From Vreelandella zhuhanensis (lineage in GTDB: Bacteria; Pseudomonadota; Gammaproteobacteria; Pseudomonadales; Halomonadaceae), in contig NZ_WTKP01000006.1 of the NCBI RefSeq assembly GCF_009793355.1, forward strand, positions 1 through 64,000: a DNA stretch of 64,000 nt, in the 5' to 3' direction. The notes beneath the pieces are model-generated. The model saw only the letters and a list, made by a program, of their open reading frames with translations. It was not told the DNA's origin and did no database searches. This document shows positions 26,442 through 36,200 of this stretch, piece by piece (position 1 is the first letter of the stretch; each line of letters opens with the position of its first letter). A program made the position numbers and the translations under genes.

Positions 26442-26467
26442 CAAGGGGTCGCCTAGGCGACCCCTTG
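26442..26467. other. 26-base perfect palindrome between clpX and lon
   Basis: CAAGGGGTCGCC followed by its exact complement TAGG-centred, 13 bases per arm. It has no T-run, so it is not a classical terminator. It could act as an RNA processing or stability hairpin, a partial attenuator, or a protein-binding site in the lon leader. Confidence 0.7.
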
Positions 26468-26519
26468 CTGTTAGCTAGCATTTTCAAGTACCCATCCGAT
26501 TTGTTGAGGAACGTCTGCG

Positions 26520-28928
26520 ATGCAGCAGAACGCCGAACAGACACAATGTCTGCCCCTTTTGCCGTTGCGGGATGTGGTTGTATACCCGCAAATGGTCATG
26601 CCGCTTTTTGTCGGTCGTGAAAAATCGATCCAGGCGCTGGAAGCTGCCATGGCAGCCGACAAGCGTGTCCTGCTCGTCGCTCAGCGCGAAGCAGCGCAAG
26701 ATGAACCGGATAATGCGGACCTGTACGCCATGGGAACCGTTGCCGACATCATGCAGCTGCTGAAACTACCCGATGGCACTGTCAAGGTGTTGATTGAAGG
26801 TAGCTTCCGTGCCGATGTGCTGGATATCGAAGAAAATGCCGAGGGATATACCCAGGCTCACCTGATGGCACGCGACAGTCATCCGCTGACCAGCCGTGAG
26901 CAGGAAGCCCTGGTGCGCGTATTGCTCAACCAATTCGAGCAATACGTCAAATTATCCAAGAAAGTGCCCAATGAAGTGTTGAATTCATTGGCTGGCATCG
27001 AAGATCCAAGCCGCCTGGTGGATACCATCTGTGCCCACCTGTCGCTCAAGATCGGCGATAAGCAGGAACTGCTCGAGATGGATCGGGTGCGTGATCGTAT
27101 CGAGCACTTGATGGCGCTTATCGAGTCGGAAATCGACCTGCTTCAAGTCGAAAAGCGCATCCGCTCGCGCGTGAAAGAGCAGATGGAAAAGACCCAGCGT
27201 GAGTACTATCTCAATGAGCAGATGAAGGCCATCCAGAAAGAAATGGGTGAGCTGGACAATGTGCCCAATGAGACTGAGAAGTACGAACAGGCTATCCAGG
27301 AAGCGGGGATGCCCAAGGACGCCGAGGAAAAGGCCACCCAGGAGCTCAACAAGCTCAAGATGATGGCGGCTAACTCTGCCGAGGCGACAGTGGTGCGTAC
27401 CTATCTGGATTGGCTGGTAGCCGTGCCTTGGAAAAAACGCACGCGCGTCAAGCATGATCTGGTCAAGGCGCAAAAGATACTCGATGAAGACCACTATGGT
27501 CTGGATGAGGTCAAGGCCCGCATTCTTGAGTACCTGGCGGTACAAAAGCGTGTGCGTAAGCTCAAGGGGCCTGTGTTGTGTCTGGTGGGTCCGCCTGGGG
27601 TAGGCAAGACCTCCCTGGGGCAGTCCATCGCTCGCGCGACCAATCGCAAGTATGTCCGCCTGGCGTTGGGCGGCGTTCGCGATGAATCGGAAATCCGCGG
27701 GCATCGCCGCACTTACATCGGCTCGCTTCCGGGTAAACTGATGCAGCGCATGACCCGTGCCAGCGTGAAAAATCCGCTCTTCCTGTTGGATGAAGTGGAT
27801 AAGCTGGGCATGGATCACCGTGGCGATCCCGCTTCGGCGCTGCTGGAAGTGCTCGATCCGGAGCAGAACGATAAATTTAGTGATCATTATCTCGAGCTTG
27901 ATTACGACCTCTCGGAAACCTTGTTCATCTGTACCGCCAACTCGATGAATATACCGGGTCCGCTGCTGGATCGTATGGAGATCATTCGGCTGCCGGGCTA
28001 TACCGAGGATGAAAAACTGGCGATTGCCAAGCGCTATCTGCTGCCCAAGCAGCTTGAAGCCAATGGCCTGAAAAAAGACGAATTAAGCCTGGAAGACAGC
28101 GCTCTGCTCGAGCTGATTCGATATTATTCGCGTGAAGCCGGGGTGCGCGAGCTGGAGCGCCAGATTGCCAAGGTTTGCCGTAAGGTGCTGCGTGAACGTC
28201 TCGAACGTGAGCGTGACAAGGGTGACCTGTCCCCTCAAGTGCTGGGCGCAGAGCAGATAGAAGCGTATGCCGGTGTGCGCCGCTACAGCTACGGCTTGGC
28301 GGATCAGGAGGATCAGGTAGGCCGCGTGACGGGGCTCGCCTGGACCTCTGTGGGGGGCGAGCTCCTGTATATCGAGTCGGTGGTGACGCCTGGCAAGGGG
28401 CGCCTCAACAAGACCGGTTCCTTGGGCGATGTGATGAAGGAGTCGGTCAGTGCTGCCCAGACAGTGATGCGTGCCAGAGCCTTGAGCTACGGGATTGATC
28501 CGGAGCGCTTCGAGCATGAAGACCTGCATATCCACGTGCCGGAAGGCGCGACACCCAAGGATGGACCGAGTGCCGGTGTGGCCATGGTGACGGCCATGGT
28601 GTCAGCCTACACCAACCGTCCGGTGCGCTGTGACGTGGCCATGACCGGTGAAGTCAATCTGAGAGGGGAAGTGTTACCGATCGGTGGACTCAAGGAGAAA
28701 TTGCTGGCGGCGCGTCGCGGTGGTATAAAGACGGTCTTGATTCCAGAGGAAAACCGTCGCGATCTCAAGGAAATACCCGAGAATATCAAGGAAGCATTGG
28801 ATATTCGTCCGGTACGCTGGGTCGACGATGTTCTGGCGGTTGCGTTAGTTGAAAAAAACATGGACAACCATGCAGCTTCCAGTACTGAGGAAGTGTTTTC
28901 TTCTAAAGCAGTTGCGAGCACTCATTAG
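26520..28928 (+). CDS. lon: Lon ATP-dependent protease
   Basis: 802-residue cytosolic AAA+ serine protease that degrades misfolded and regulatory proteins. It has the substrate-binding N domain (LPLRDVVVYPQMVMPLFVGREKS), coiled region, Walker A GPPGVGKTS, Walker B PLFLLDEVDK, and the proteolytic Ser-Lys dyad S684 (PKDGPSAGVAM) and K727 (GGLKEKLLAARRGG). The length is close to E. coli Lon (784) with a slightly longer C-terminal tail. GAGGA lies 12 bases before the ATG. A palindromic hairpin separates it from clpX. Confidence 0.97.
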   Translation: MQQNAEQTQCLPLLPLRDVVVYPQMVMPLFVGREKSIQALEAAMAADKRVLLVAQREAAQDEPDNADLYAMGTVADIMQLLKLPDGTVKVLIEGSFRADVLDIEENAEGYTQAHLMARDSHPLTSREQEALVRVLLNQFEQYVKLSKKVPNEVLNSLAGIEDPSRLVDTICAHLSLKIGDKQELLEMDRVRDRIEHLMALIESEIDLLQVEKRIRSRVKEQMEKTQREYYLNEQMKAIQKEMGELDNVPNETEKYEQAIQEAGMPKDAEEKATQELNKLKMMAANSAEATVVRTYLDWLVAVPWKKRTRVKHDLVKAQKILDEDHYGLDEVKARILEYLAVQKRVRKLKGPVLCLVGPPGVGKTSLGQSIARATNRKYVRLALGGVRDESEIRGHRRTYIGSLPGKLMQRMTRASVKNPLFLLDEVDKLGMDHRGDPASALLEVLDPEQNDKFSDHYLELDYDLSETLFICTANSMNIPGPLLDRMEIIRLPGYTEDEKLAIAKRYLLPKQLEANGLKKDELSLEDSALLELIRYYSREAGVRELERQIAKVCRKVLRERLERERDKGDLSPQVLGAEQIEAYAGVRRYSYGLADQEDQVGRVTGLAWTSVGGELLYIESVVTPGKGRLNKTGSLGDVMKESVSAAQTVMRARALSYGIDPERFEHEDLHIHVPEGATPKDGPSAGVAMVTAMVSAYTNRPVRCDVAMTGEVNLRGEVLPIGGLKEKLLAARRGGIKTVLIPEENRRDLKEIPENIKEALDIRPVRWVDDVLAVALVEKNMDNHAASSTEEVFSSKAVASTH

Positions 28929-28929
28929 C

Positions 28930-28975
28930 GCTTTTTTCAAGAGCTCTTTAGTGCTTTTTTCAAGAGTTCTTTAGT
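28930..28975 (+). repeat. 23-base tandem duplication after lon
   Basis: Two adjacent 23-base copies starting GCTTTTTTCAAGAG differ at one base (C versus T at the fifteenth position). The first copy begins two bases after the lon stop. Each copy contains a T6 run. It looks like a recent replication-slippage duplication in the 3' untranslated region. Confidence 0.9.
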
Positions 28976-29050
28976 TAAAGTTCTTCGTGTGAATGATCGA
29001 GATATAAGTGCCCAAAGCCTTGTGTGGCGGGCATTCCACGGCATGTTTTC

Positions 29051-29080
29051 TTGACAGAGGTTTCACCGCATTGCTATAAA
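29051..29080 (+). promoter_or_regulatory. Sigma-70 promoter of hupB
   Basis: A consensus -35 TTGACA (29051-29056) and -10 TATAAA (29075-29080) are separated by 18 bases, about 80 bases before the hupB start. Confidence 0.8.
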
Positions 29081-29161
29081 ATGCAGCTATGCTGTGATCG
29101 CCAAGTCGTCCGATTGTCATGCCGTTCAGAGCCATTTTTTGAAACAGTCAAGGGGTGAAGT

Positions 29162-29434
29162 GTGAACAAGTCCGAGCTGATTGAAGCCATTGCTGCATCT
29201 GCCGATATACCCAAAGCAGCAGCAACCCGCGCATTGGATGCCATGGTGGAGTCCGTCACCGATAGCCTCAAGAAAGGCGATAGTGTTTCCCTGGTAGGCT
29301 TTGGTACTTTCACCATCAAGGAGCGGGCAGCACGTACCGGCCGCAATCCGCAAACCGGACAGCCGATTGAAATCAGCGCGGCCAAGGTGCCAAGCTTCAA
29401 GGCCGGCAAGGCGTTGAAAGACGCCGTCAACTAA
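29162..29434 (+). CDS. hupB: DNA-binding protein HU-beta
   Basis: 90-residue nucleoid protein that bends DNA as a dimer. The family signature [18 protein letters not shown] is near residue 46, and the beta-arm [11 protein letters not shown] is intact. The start is GTG, preceded by GGGGTGA. It has its own strong promoter and a hairpin after the stop, so it is independently expressed between lon and ppiD, as in other gammaproteobacteria. Confidence 0.97.
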   Translation: MNKSELIEAIAASADIPKAAATRALDAMVESVTDSLKKGDSVSLVGFGTFTIKERAARTGRNPQTGQPIEISAAKVPSFKAGKALKDAVN

Positions 29435-29458
29435 TTGCGTACCTGTCGTCATGACTTT

Positions 29459-29492
29459 CATGGGCGCATCGCTTTTTAGCGATGCGCCCATG
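29459..29492 (+). terminator. Terminator hairpin after hupB
   Basis: A 15-base-pair perfect stem, CATGGGCGCATCGCT with AGCGATGCGCCCATG, around a four-T loop. The downstream sequence is T-rich but lacks a clean T-run, so termination may be partial. Confidence 0.75.
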
Positions 29493-29553
29493 TCATTTAT
29501 TGGCCTGAGGTTATCAGGTTTGTCACGTTTGGCTGTGTTTGCCCGAGGCTAGT

Positions 29554-31374
29554 ATGCTGCAAAGTATTCGAGACCGCTCCAGAAGCTGGGGTGCCAAGAT
29601 CATTATCGGTGTCGTGGTGGCTGCCATGGCACTTTTCGGCGTTGAATCCCTGTTTGGCTTGTTTGGCAGTGACCCTGAAGAGGTTGCCAGTGTGAACGGC
29701 CAGCCGATCATGCGTCAGCAGGTGGAACTGGAAGTGCAGCGAGCCCTGCGTTCGGGGCAGGTACCGCCGGAGCAGGAACGCGAACTGCGCAATCAGGTGT
29801 TGAATCAGCTGATTACCGAACGTTTGCTCAGGCAATATGCTGAAGAAGGCGGCTTATACGTATCAGACGAGCAGCTGGATCAGCTGATCGTCAGCCTGCC
29901 CGAATTTCAGGATCAAAGCGGTCGCTTTTCCGAGGAGCTGTTTCGTAATCGACTGTCGAGCGCTGGCTATACACCGCTATCGTTTCGCGATGAATTACGG
30001 GTCGACATCAAGCGTCAGCAACTCCAGCAAGGGTTGGCATTCAGTGAGTTCAGCTTGCCCAGCGAGCAGGAGCGGCTTGCTGAATTGCAACGTCAGCAGC
30101 GTAGTTTCCGCTATGTGACGCTGACCCCCGAGCAGCTCGAAGAAACGCCCTCTGTCAGTCAAGCGGAGCTTCAGGCGTATTATCAGGAGCATGCGCAACG
30201 CTTTCAGCGCCCGGAACAAGTCCGCCTGGAATATGTGCTGATTGATCGCGAAGCGATGGCAGAGGATGTCGAGATCAGCGAGGAACAGTTGCGTCAAGCC
30301 TGGCGTGAACAGACGGCTGACGCCGACCGTCGCGTCTCGCACGTCATGGTCACGTTCAATGGTGAGCGCAACCGTGAACAAGCGCGTGAAAAGATTGAAA
30401 CAGCGCTTGAGGAGCTGGAAGAAGGCGAGTCGTTCAGCGATGTGGTGGCCAGGTATTCAGACGATACGGCCACTGTCGAAAGGGGCGGTGACCTCGGGGT
30501 TATCAGCCGCGGCTTCTTCGGCGATGCCTTCGATGAAGCTGCGTTTGACCTGGAGGTGGGAGAAGTCTCCGATGTGGTGGAGATGGATGGCGCCTTTCAC
30601 TTGCTCAAGGTGACGGAGCTTGAGCGGCCAGCGTTTGAGGATATGCGTGAGACGTTGCATCGTGAGCTTGCCTTGCGCCAGGTGCGCGATGAGTTCAACC
30701 AGAAAGTTCAGCGGCTTATCGATGAAAGCTTTGCCGCCGATGATCTGGCAAGCGTTGCCGATGACCTTGGACTGACCTTGCACGAAAGCGACTGGTTGGC
30801 GCGCAATGAAGGGCAAGGCGTGCTGTCTGAACCCGGCGTCATGGAAGAAGCGTTCAGTAAAGACGTGCTGGAAGAGGGCTATAACAGTGAAGTCATCGAA
30901 TTAGATGAAGATCGGCGCCTGGTGTTACGTGTGGCCGAACACCGTGATGCCACCCAGTTGCCCTTGGAAGAGGTTCGCTCGGAGGTGCAGGAGGCTGTCA
31001 GCGCTGAAAAACAGCAGCAGGCCCTGCATGAACAAGCTGAAGAGTACATCGAGGCGTTGCGTCAGGGGGAATCCTTGTCGCTGGATTGGCAGCAAGCTGA
31101 AAATGTCGGTCGCCAGACCGATAGCCAAGTGCCTCAGGCGGTGATTCAGGCGGCATTTCGTATGGCGCGTCCTGAGCAGGGCGAGTCTCGCTATGCACAG
31201 GTCGAGACACCTGACGGCGTCGCCGTGATTGCCCTGGAAAGCGTAAGCAGCGGTGACGTGGACCCGCAGATGGAAGCCTTTGTCGCGCGAATGGCCGAGC
31301 AGCTGCGCGCCCAGGGGGTGATTCAGGGCTTGCTCGAGGAGTTGCGTCAGGAAGCCGACATCGAACGGCGCTGA
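29554..31374 (+). CDS. ppiD: Periplasmic folding chaperone PpiD (parvulin-type)
   Basis: 606-residue inner-membrane chaperone associated with the SecYEG exit. An N-terminal cytoplasmic stretch is followed by one transmembrane helix (KIIIGVVVAAMALFGVESLFG), a SurA-like chaperone region, a parvulin domain around 265-360 (VSHVMVTFN ... GGDLGVISRGFFGDAFDEAAFDLEVGEVSDVVE), and a second helical chaperone region. The start at ATG 29554 (MLQSIRDRSRSWGAK) matches the family; an earlier TTG in frame was ignored. Length is near that of E. coli PpiD (623). Close to hupB but separated by a hairpin. Confidence 0.94.
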   Translation: MLQSIRDRSRSWGAKIIIGVVVAAMALFGVESLFGLFGSDPEEVASVNGQPIMRQQVELEVQRALRSGQVPPEQERELRNQVLNQLITERLLRQYAEEGGLYVSDEQLDQLIVSLPEFQDQSGRFSEELFRNRLSSAGYTPLSFRDELRVDIKRQQLQQGLAFSEFSLPSEQERLAELQRQQRSFRYVTLTPEQLEETPSVSQAELQAYYQEHAQRFQRPEQVRLEYVLIDREAMAEDVEISEEQLRQAWREQTADADRRVSHVMVTFNGERNREQAREKIETALEELEEGESFSDVVARYSDDTATVERGGDLGVISRGFFGDAFDEAAFDLEVGEVSDVVEMDGAFHLLKVTELERPAFEDMRETLHRELALRQVRDEFNQKVQRLIDESFAADDLASVADDLGLTLHESDWLARNEGQGVLSEPGVMEEAFSKDVLEEGYNSEVIELDEDRRLVLRVAEHRDATQLPLEEVRSEVQEAVSAEKQQQALHEQAEEYIEALRQGESLSLDWQQAENVGRQTDSQVPQAVIQAAFRMARPEQGESRYAQVETPDGVAVIALESVSSGDVDPQMEAFVARMAEQLRAQGVIQGLLEELRQEADIERR

Positions 31375-31404
31375 GCGGAAAAGAGCCCCGGAAAAGAGCA
31401 CCGG

Positions 31405-31447
31405 AAAAAAGCAACGGCGTTGGGGATGAATTCCTCAACGCCGTTGC
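31405..31447 (-). terminator. Terminator between ppiD and lpxH, strongest for lpxH
   Basis: A 12-base-pair stem, GCAACGGCGTTG with CAACGCCGTTGC, with a loop of about 13 bases. On the minus strand it is followed directly by six T, a good terminator for the ppiB-lpxH unit; on the plus strand it lacks a T-run. Confidence 0.85.
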
Positions 31448-31466
31448 TTGTAGTGCGTTCTTCTTA

Positions 31467-32240
31467 TTAAGGGGGTTCCTGCAACGGGAACTGCCTCAAT
31501 TGCGGTTCGGGATGCGTGTCTTCAGAATCATCGATCACAATATCCCAACCGTATTCACGGCTCCAATCCCCCAGCACATAGCGTTTTGCCGGCATGCCCT
31601 CCACATGCAAGGCATGCACTTGAGGGCGGTGAGTATGGCCATGGATCATGCAGGCCACGCCGTAATGCGCCATGCTATCCACCACTTCTTGATGGGTGAC
31701 ATCCATGATGGCCTCGCTCTTGTCGGCGTTGGCTTCACCCGATTGCAAGCGCAGGCTCTTGGCAAGCGCCAGACGCTGGTCAAGCGGCAAGGCCAGTATC
31801 TGAGCCTGCCAGGCGGGATTGCGCGCCTGCTCACGAAATGCCATATAGGCTTCATCCCGGGTACATAAGCTGTCCCCGTGACGCAGCAGCAGGGGGGTGC
31901 CCTGTAGCTCCATATAGGCCGGATCCTGAAGCAAGGTAGCGCCACAGGCCTGGATGAAACGATCGCCCAGCAAGAAATCACGGTTCCCGTGCATCAGGAA
32001 AACCCGAGTGCCGTTATCGGTAAGCTCACGCAACCCCTGGATCACTTCATGAGCGATGTCGGCCAATGGCATGCCGGCCTGGTCAAGAAGGTCATCGCCG
32101 ATCCAGGCGTCGAATAGATCTCCCAGGATGAACAGGGATTTTGCACCGCAGGCGGTCTGTTGCAAGTAACGCAGCAACCCCCGAGTGACCTCGGGAGCAT
32201 CGGTGTTAAGGTGCAGGTCGGAGATGAACAGGGTGCGCAT
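31467..32240 (-). CDS. lpxH: UDP-2,3-diacylglucosamine diphosphatase
   Basis: 257-residue peripheral membrane phosphoesterase producing lipid X in lipid A synthesis. The dimetal motifs are FISDLHL at the N terminus, ILGDLFDAWIGDD, MHGNRDFLLG, LRHGDSLC and MIHGHTHRPQVH. The start at ATG 32240 (MRTLFISDLHL) has GGAGAG upstream; 15 further in-frame codons overlap ppiB's end. It is 13 bases after ppiB, as in many gammaproteobacteria. Confidence 0.95.
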   Translation of the reverse strand: MRTLFISDLHLNTDAPEVTRGLLRYLQQTACGAKSLFILGDLFDAWIGDDLLDQAGMPLADIAHEVIQGLRELTDNGTRVFLMHGNRDFLLGDRFIQACGATLLQDPAYMELQGTPLLLRHGDSLCTRDEAYMAFREQARNPAWQAQILALPLDQRLALAKSLRLQSGEANADKSEAIMDVTHQEVVDSMAHYGVACMIHGHTHRPQVHALHVEGMPAKRYVLGDWSREYGWDIVIDDSEDTHPEPQLRQFPLQEPP

Positions 32241-32253
32241 AAACTCTCCGGTG

Positions 32254-32778
32254 TTATTCGGCTTTTCCGGCACCGTTGTCATCATCTTCCTTCACATAAG
32301 CGCGCTCGATAACGACATCCTCGGCGGGAACGTCCGCATGCATGCCGCGCCGGGTCGTCTTGACCGAGCGAATCTTGTCAACCACATCCATGCCGTCGAC
32401 AACTTCGCCGAACACCGTGTAGCCCCAGCCCTGTAGACTCTTGCCACTGTGATCCAGGAAGCTGTTATCGTTGATGTTGATAAAGAACTGGGCGGTGGCG
32501 GAGTGAGGATCCTGAGTGCGTGCCATGGCAACCGTTCCCAGGGTATTCTTGAGGCCACTGTCGGCTTCGTTTTCGATAGGGTCGCGTGTCGGCTTCTGGT
32601 TGAAGTCCTTGTCGAACCCGCCGCCCTGAATCATGAAGCCGTCGATGACACGATGAAACAGCGTATTGTCGTAGAAGCCATCGCGCACATATTGCTCAAA
32701 GTTGGCGGCCGTCACGGGGGCTTTTTCATGATTGAGGGCGATGGTGATATCACCATAATTAGTCTGTAGTACGATCAT
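32254..32778 (-). CDS. ppiB: Peptidyl-prolyl cis-trans isomerase B (cyclophilin)
   Basis: 174-residue cytoplasmic cyclophilin. The active-site block [15 protein letters not shown] and the [16 protein letters not shown] segment are intact. It is about ten residues longer than E. coli PpiB because of an acidic C-terminal tail ([12 protein letters not shown]). The start at ATG 32778 has AGGA upstream; the nine-codon longer frame was rejected. First gene of ppiB-lpxH, divergent from glnS. Confidence 0.95.
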   Translation of the reverse strand: MIVLQTNYGDITIALNHEKAPVTAANFEQYVRDGFYDNTLFHRVIDGFMIQGGGFDKDFNQKPTRDPIENEADSGLKNTLGTVAMARTQDPHSATAQFFININDNSFLDHSGKSLQGWGYTVFGEVVDGMDVVDKIRSVKTTRRGMHADVPAEDVVIERAYVKEDDDNGAGKAE

Positions 32779-32954
32779 CGATAAATTCCTGTTCAATAAA
32801 GGCATTCGCCTTGGCGCTGTGTAGGGGCGTCACGTTATAATAGCGGTTTTGCCTTGAACCGCGAAGTCCGCCATTGTCGAACACTCCTGACATATCGTCC
32901 AGCCGGACAACTGGCACGCCATTCACTACGAGCCATGAGGTTTTTGACATAACC

Positions 32955-34634
32955 ATGACCACCGAAACCACCGCTGCGCCGAATTTCATTCGCAACCAGA
33001 TACGTGAAGAGATCGAGGCCGGTAAGCTCACCAAGATCGTCACGCGTTTTCCGCCGGAGCCCAACGGCTTCTTGCATATCGGCCATGCCAAGTCGATTTG
33101 CCTGAATTTCGGCCTGGCCGAGCAGTTTGGTGGTGACTGTCATTTGCGTTTTGATGATACCAACCCGGCCAAGGAAGAACAGGCCTACATCGATGCGATC
33201 AAGGAAGACGTAAGATGGCTAGGCTTTCAATGGGCCGGCGACGTGCGCTTTGCCTCCGATTATTTCGATCAGTTATACGCCTGGGCGCAACACCTGATCC
33301 GTGAAGGCAAGGCCTATGTGGACGATCTTTCCCCCGATGAAATTCGTGAATATCGCGGCACCCTGACCGAACCGGGCAAGCCGAGCCCTTATCGTGAGCG
33401 CAGTGCCGAGGAAAACCTCGATTTGCTCGAGCGTATGCGCCTGGGAGAATTTGCCGAAGGTGGGAAAGTGTTGCGCGCCAAGATCGATATGGCCGCGCCC
33501 AACATCAATTTGCGCGACCCCATCCTTTATCGCGTGCGTCATGCGCACCACCACCAGACCGGTGATGCCTGGAAAATTTATCCCTCCTATGATTTCACGC
33601 ATGGTCAATCCGATGCGCTGGAGGGCGTCACGCATTCGGTATGTACGCTGGAATTTGAAGACCATCGCCCATTGTACGAATGGTTTCTGGATAACCTGCC
33701 GGTACCGGCCCGGCCACGCCAGATCGAATTTGCCAGGCTCAACCTGAATTACACCCTGACCTCCAAGCGCAAGCTCAAGCTGCTGGTGGATGAAGACATC
33801 GTGGATGGCTGGGATGACCCGCGCCTGCCGACGATCTCGGGCATGCGTCGCCGAGGCTACACCCCCGCCTCGATTCGCAAGTTCTGCGACATGATCGGCG
33901 TGACCCGTGCCGATGGCGGCCTGGTGGATATCGCCATGCTGACTCATGCGATTCGCTCGGACCTTGAAGATAACGCCCAGCGCGCCATGTGCGTGCTCAA
34001 GCCCTTGAAGGTGGTCTTGACCAACGTCGCGGAAGACCACGAAGACGTCTATGAAGTGCCGGGGCATCCCGCTCGCGAAGACATGGCGGTACGACAAGTG
34101 CCGTTCAATCGGGAACTCTGGATCGACGCTGATGATTTCATGGAAGAGCCGCCCAAGAAATTCTTCCGCCTGGCGCCTGGCAAGGAAGTCCGTCTGCGTA
34201 ACAGCTATGTGATTCGCTGCGATGAGGTAATCAAGGACGACGCCGGCGAGATCCAGGAACTGCATTGCTCGGTGGATTTCGACACCCTGGGCAAGAACCC
34301 GGAAGGGCGCAAGGTCAAAGGGGTGATTCATTGGGTCAGCGCCAAGCATGGTGTGCCCCTGGAAGTGCGCCTGTACGACAACCTGTTCATGGTGGAACAG
34401 CCCGATCGTGACAAGGACGCGGATTTTCTGGAGCACCTCAACCCGGACTCCCTGAGGGTCTGTCAGGCCATCGGTGAGCCGAGCTTGGCCGAGGCGTTGC
34501 CCGAAGCGCGTTTCCAGTTCGAGCGGGTAGGCTACTTTTGCGCCGATCGCCACGACTGCGTCAATGGCAAGTTAGTGTTCAACCGGACGGTGGGTCTCAA
34601 GGATAGCTGGGCCAAGATCAAGAAGAAGGGCTGA
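32955..34634 (+). CDS. glnS: Glutaminyl-tRNA synthetase
   Basis: 559-residue class I synthetase. The HIGH-type motif is [19 protein letters not shown], the KMSKS equivalent is [11 protein letters not shown], and the C-terminal anticodon-binding barrels ([28 protein letters not shown]) are present. The start at ATG 32955 ([19 protein letters not shown]) matches the family; 27 codons of open frame upstream lie in the intergenic region. cysS follows after 15 bases. A TATAAT at 32836-32841 may be part of its promoter. Confidence 0.96.
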   Translation: MTTETTAAPNFIRNQIREEIEAGKLTKIVTRFPPEPNGFLHIGHAKSICLNFGLAEQFGGDCHLRFDDTNPAKEEQAYIDAIKEDVRWLGFQWAGDVRFASDYFDQLYAWAQHLIREGKAYVDDLSPDEIREYRGTLTEPGKPSPYRERSAEENLDLLERMRLGEFAEGGKVLRAKIDMAAPNINLRDPILYRVRHAHHHQTGDAWKIYPSYDFTHGQSDALEGVTHSVCTLEFEDHRPLYEWFLDNLPVPARPRQIEFARLNLNYTLTSKRKLKLLVDEDIVDGWDDPRLPTISGMRRRGYTPASIRKFCDMIGVTRADGGLVDIAMLTHAIRSDLEDNAQRAMCVLKPLKVVLTNVAEDHEDVYEVPGHPAREDMAVRQVPFNRELWIDADDFMEEPPKKFFRLAPGKEVRLRNSYVIRCDEVIKDDAGEIQELHCSVDFDTLGKNPEGRKVKGVIHWVSAKHGVPLEVRLYDNLFMVEQPDRDKDADFLEHLNPDSLRVCQAIGEPSLAEALPEARFQFERVGYFCADRHDCVNGKLVFNRTVGLKDSWAKIKKKG

Positions 34635-34649
34635 GAGGGGTAACGCAGT

Positions 34650-36077
34650 ATGCAGATTTACAATACGTTGACGCGCCGCAAGGAACCCTTCACGCCCATC
34701 GAACCGGGTAAGGTGCGCATGTATGTGTGCGGCATGACCGTTTACGACTACTGTCACCTGGGCCATGCCCGGGTCATGGTGGCGTTCGATGTCATCTCGC
34801 GTTACTTGCGTGAACGTGGCTTTGAAGTGACCTATGTGCGCAATATCACCGATATCGACGACAAGATTCTCAAGCGGGCAAGCGATAACCAGGAAAGTAT
34901 CACGGCGCTGACCGAGCGCATGATCGAGGCGATGCATGAAGATGAAGCCCGCCTGAAGGTGCTGCCCCCGGACATAGAGCCACGCGCCACCGGCTATATC
35001 GATGACATCATCGCCATGATTGAAACCTTGATCGCCAAGGGTTTTGCCTATGCGGCGGATAACGGTGATGTCTATTATCGGGTTCGCAAGTTCGAAGGTT
35101 ACGGCAAGCTCAATAACCGCGATCTGGATGCCATGCGTTCGGGGGCCCGTGTCGACGTGGACGTCCACAAGGAAGATCCCCTGGATTTTGTGTTGTGGAA
35201 AGCGGCCAAGCCGAGTGAAGCCAGCTGGTCCTCGCCCTGGGGAGACGGGCGTCCCGGCTGGCATATTGAATGCTCGGCGATGTCCACCTGCTGCCTGGGC
35301 GATACCTTCGATATTCACGGAGGCGGCCCGGACCTGACATTTCCGCATCATGAAAACGAGATAGCGCAGAGCGAAGCCGCCACCGGTAAGCCCTACGTGC
35401 ACACCTGGATGCACGCCGGCGCGGTGCGGATCAATCACGAGAAAATGTCTAAATCGCTGGGTAATTTTTTTACCATCCGCGAGGTGCTGGCGCATCACGA
35501 CCCGGAAGTGGTGCGCTACCTGCTGGTGGCCAGCCACTACCGCAGCCCGATCAACTACACCCCGGAATCGCTGTCGGACGCGCGCAAGTCCCTGGAACGT
35601 TTCTACAACGCCCTTGAAGGCGTGGTCCTGGAAGATACCCAGGTCGAAGAGCAAGACTTGCCACCGCGCTTTTTCGAGCGCTTCGTTGCCTCCATGGACG
35701 ACGACTTCAATACGCCGGAAGCGCTTTCCGTGATGTTCGATCTGGCCCGCGAACTGAACCGTGCCAAAAAGGAAGACCCGCAAAACGTCCCAGTGCTAGC
35801 GTTCGAGCTCAAGCGCTTGGGAGGAATACTGGGATTGCTGCAACAGGTGCCGGAAGACTTTCTCAAAGGCCAATCGGCAGCACTTTCTCTGCCCGAGAAA
35901 GAAATCGAAGCCAGGATCGTCGCACGTGCCGAGGCCAAGAAAGCCAAGGATTTTGCCAAGGCAGATGCAATCCGCGATGAGCTCGCAGCCCTGGGCATCG
36001 TGCTCAAGGATTCTCGCGAAGGCACCACCTGGGTGGTGGAAGCACCTGATACAGAAGCACCTGATACAAGCGCCTGA
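34650..36077 (+). CDS. cysS: Cysteinyl-tRNA synthetase
   Basis: 475-residue class I synthetase. Zinc and HIGH region [24 protein letters not shown], the zinc-ligand block [11 protein letters not shown], and KMSKS at [11 protein letters not shown] are intact. Compared with E. coli CysS (461) the excess is at the C terminus, where the last residues [12 protein letters not shown] are coded by a short tandem DNA repeat that continues past the stop. It lies 15 bases after glnS, with GAGAGGGG upstream of the start, so the two synthetases are co-transcribed. Confidence 0.96.
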   Translation: MQIYNTLTRRKEPFTPIEPGKVRMYVCGMTVYDYCHLGHARVMVAFDVISRYLRERGFEVTYVRNITDIDDKILKRASDNQESITALTERMIEAMHEDEARLKVLPPDIEPRATGYIDDIIAMIETLIAKGFAYAADNGDVYYRVRKFEGYGKLNNRDLDAMRSGARVDVDVHKEDPLDFVLWKAAKPSEASWSSPWGDGRPGWHIECSAMSTCCLGDTFDIHGGGPDLTFPHHENEIAQSEAATGKPYVHTWMHAGAVRINHEKMSKSLGNFFTIREVLAHHDPEVVRYLLVASHYRSPINYTPESLSDARKSLERFYNALEGVVLEDTQVEEQDLPPRFFERFVASMDDDFNTPEALSVMFDLARELNRAKKEDPQNVPVLAFELKRLGGILGLLQQVPEDFLKGQSAALSLPEKEIEARIVARAEAKKAKDFAKADAIRDELAALGIVLKDSREGTTWVVEAPDTEAPDTSA

Positions 36078-36096
36078 TACAAGGGCCTGATACAAG
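36041..36096 (+). repeat. Minisatellite across the cysS stop codon
   Basis: Four head-to-tail units with the shared core CCTGATACA: two of 15 bases (36041, 36056) and two of 13 bases (36071, 36084). The 15-base units keep the reading frame; the change to 13 bases puts TGA in frame and ends CysS. It is a likely slippage site. Confidence 0.9.
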
Positions 36097-36136
36097 CAAC
36101 CACAACTACTTGACGGAATTGCTTGCTACAGGAAGT

Positions 36137-36165
36137 CTGACATCAACGCATTCGGCTCTTATACT
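36137..36165 (+). promoter_or_regulatory. Promoter of the osmoprotectant transporter operon
   Basis: CTGACA at 36137-36142 and TATACT at 36160-36165 with a 17-base spacer, five of six matches at both boxes. It lies 36 bases before the first gene of the operon. Confidence 0.65.
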
Positions 36166-36200
36166 CGAATGACATCTCACAGCCTAAGGTGGTACTTGCC

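Noticed and set aside
33273..34553. 426-codon open frame opposite glnS
   Set aside because: Shadow frame; glnS is conserved throughout.
34572..35783. 403-codon open frame opposite cysS
   Set aside because: Shadow of the synthetase gene; histidine- and arginine-rich composition without a family pattern.
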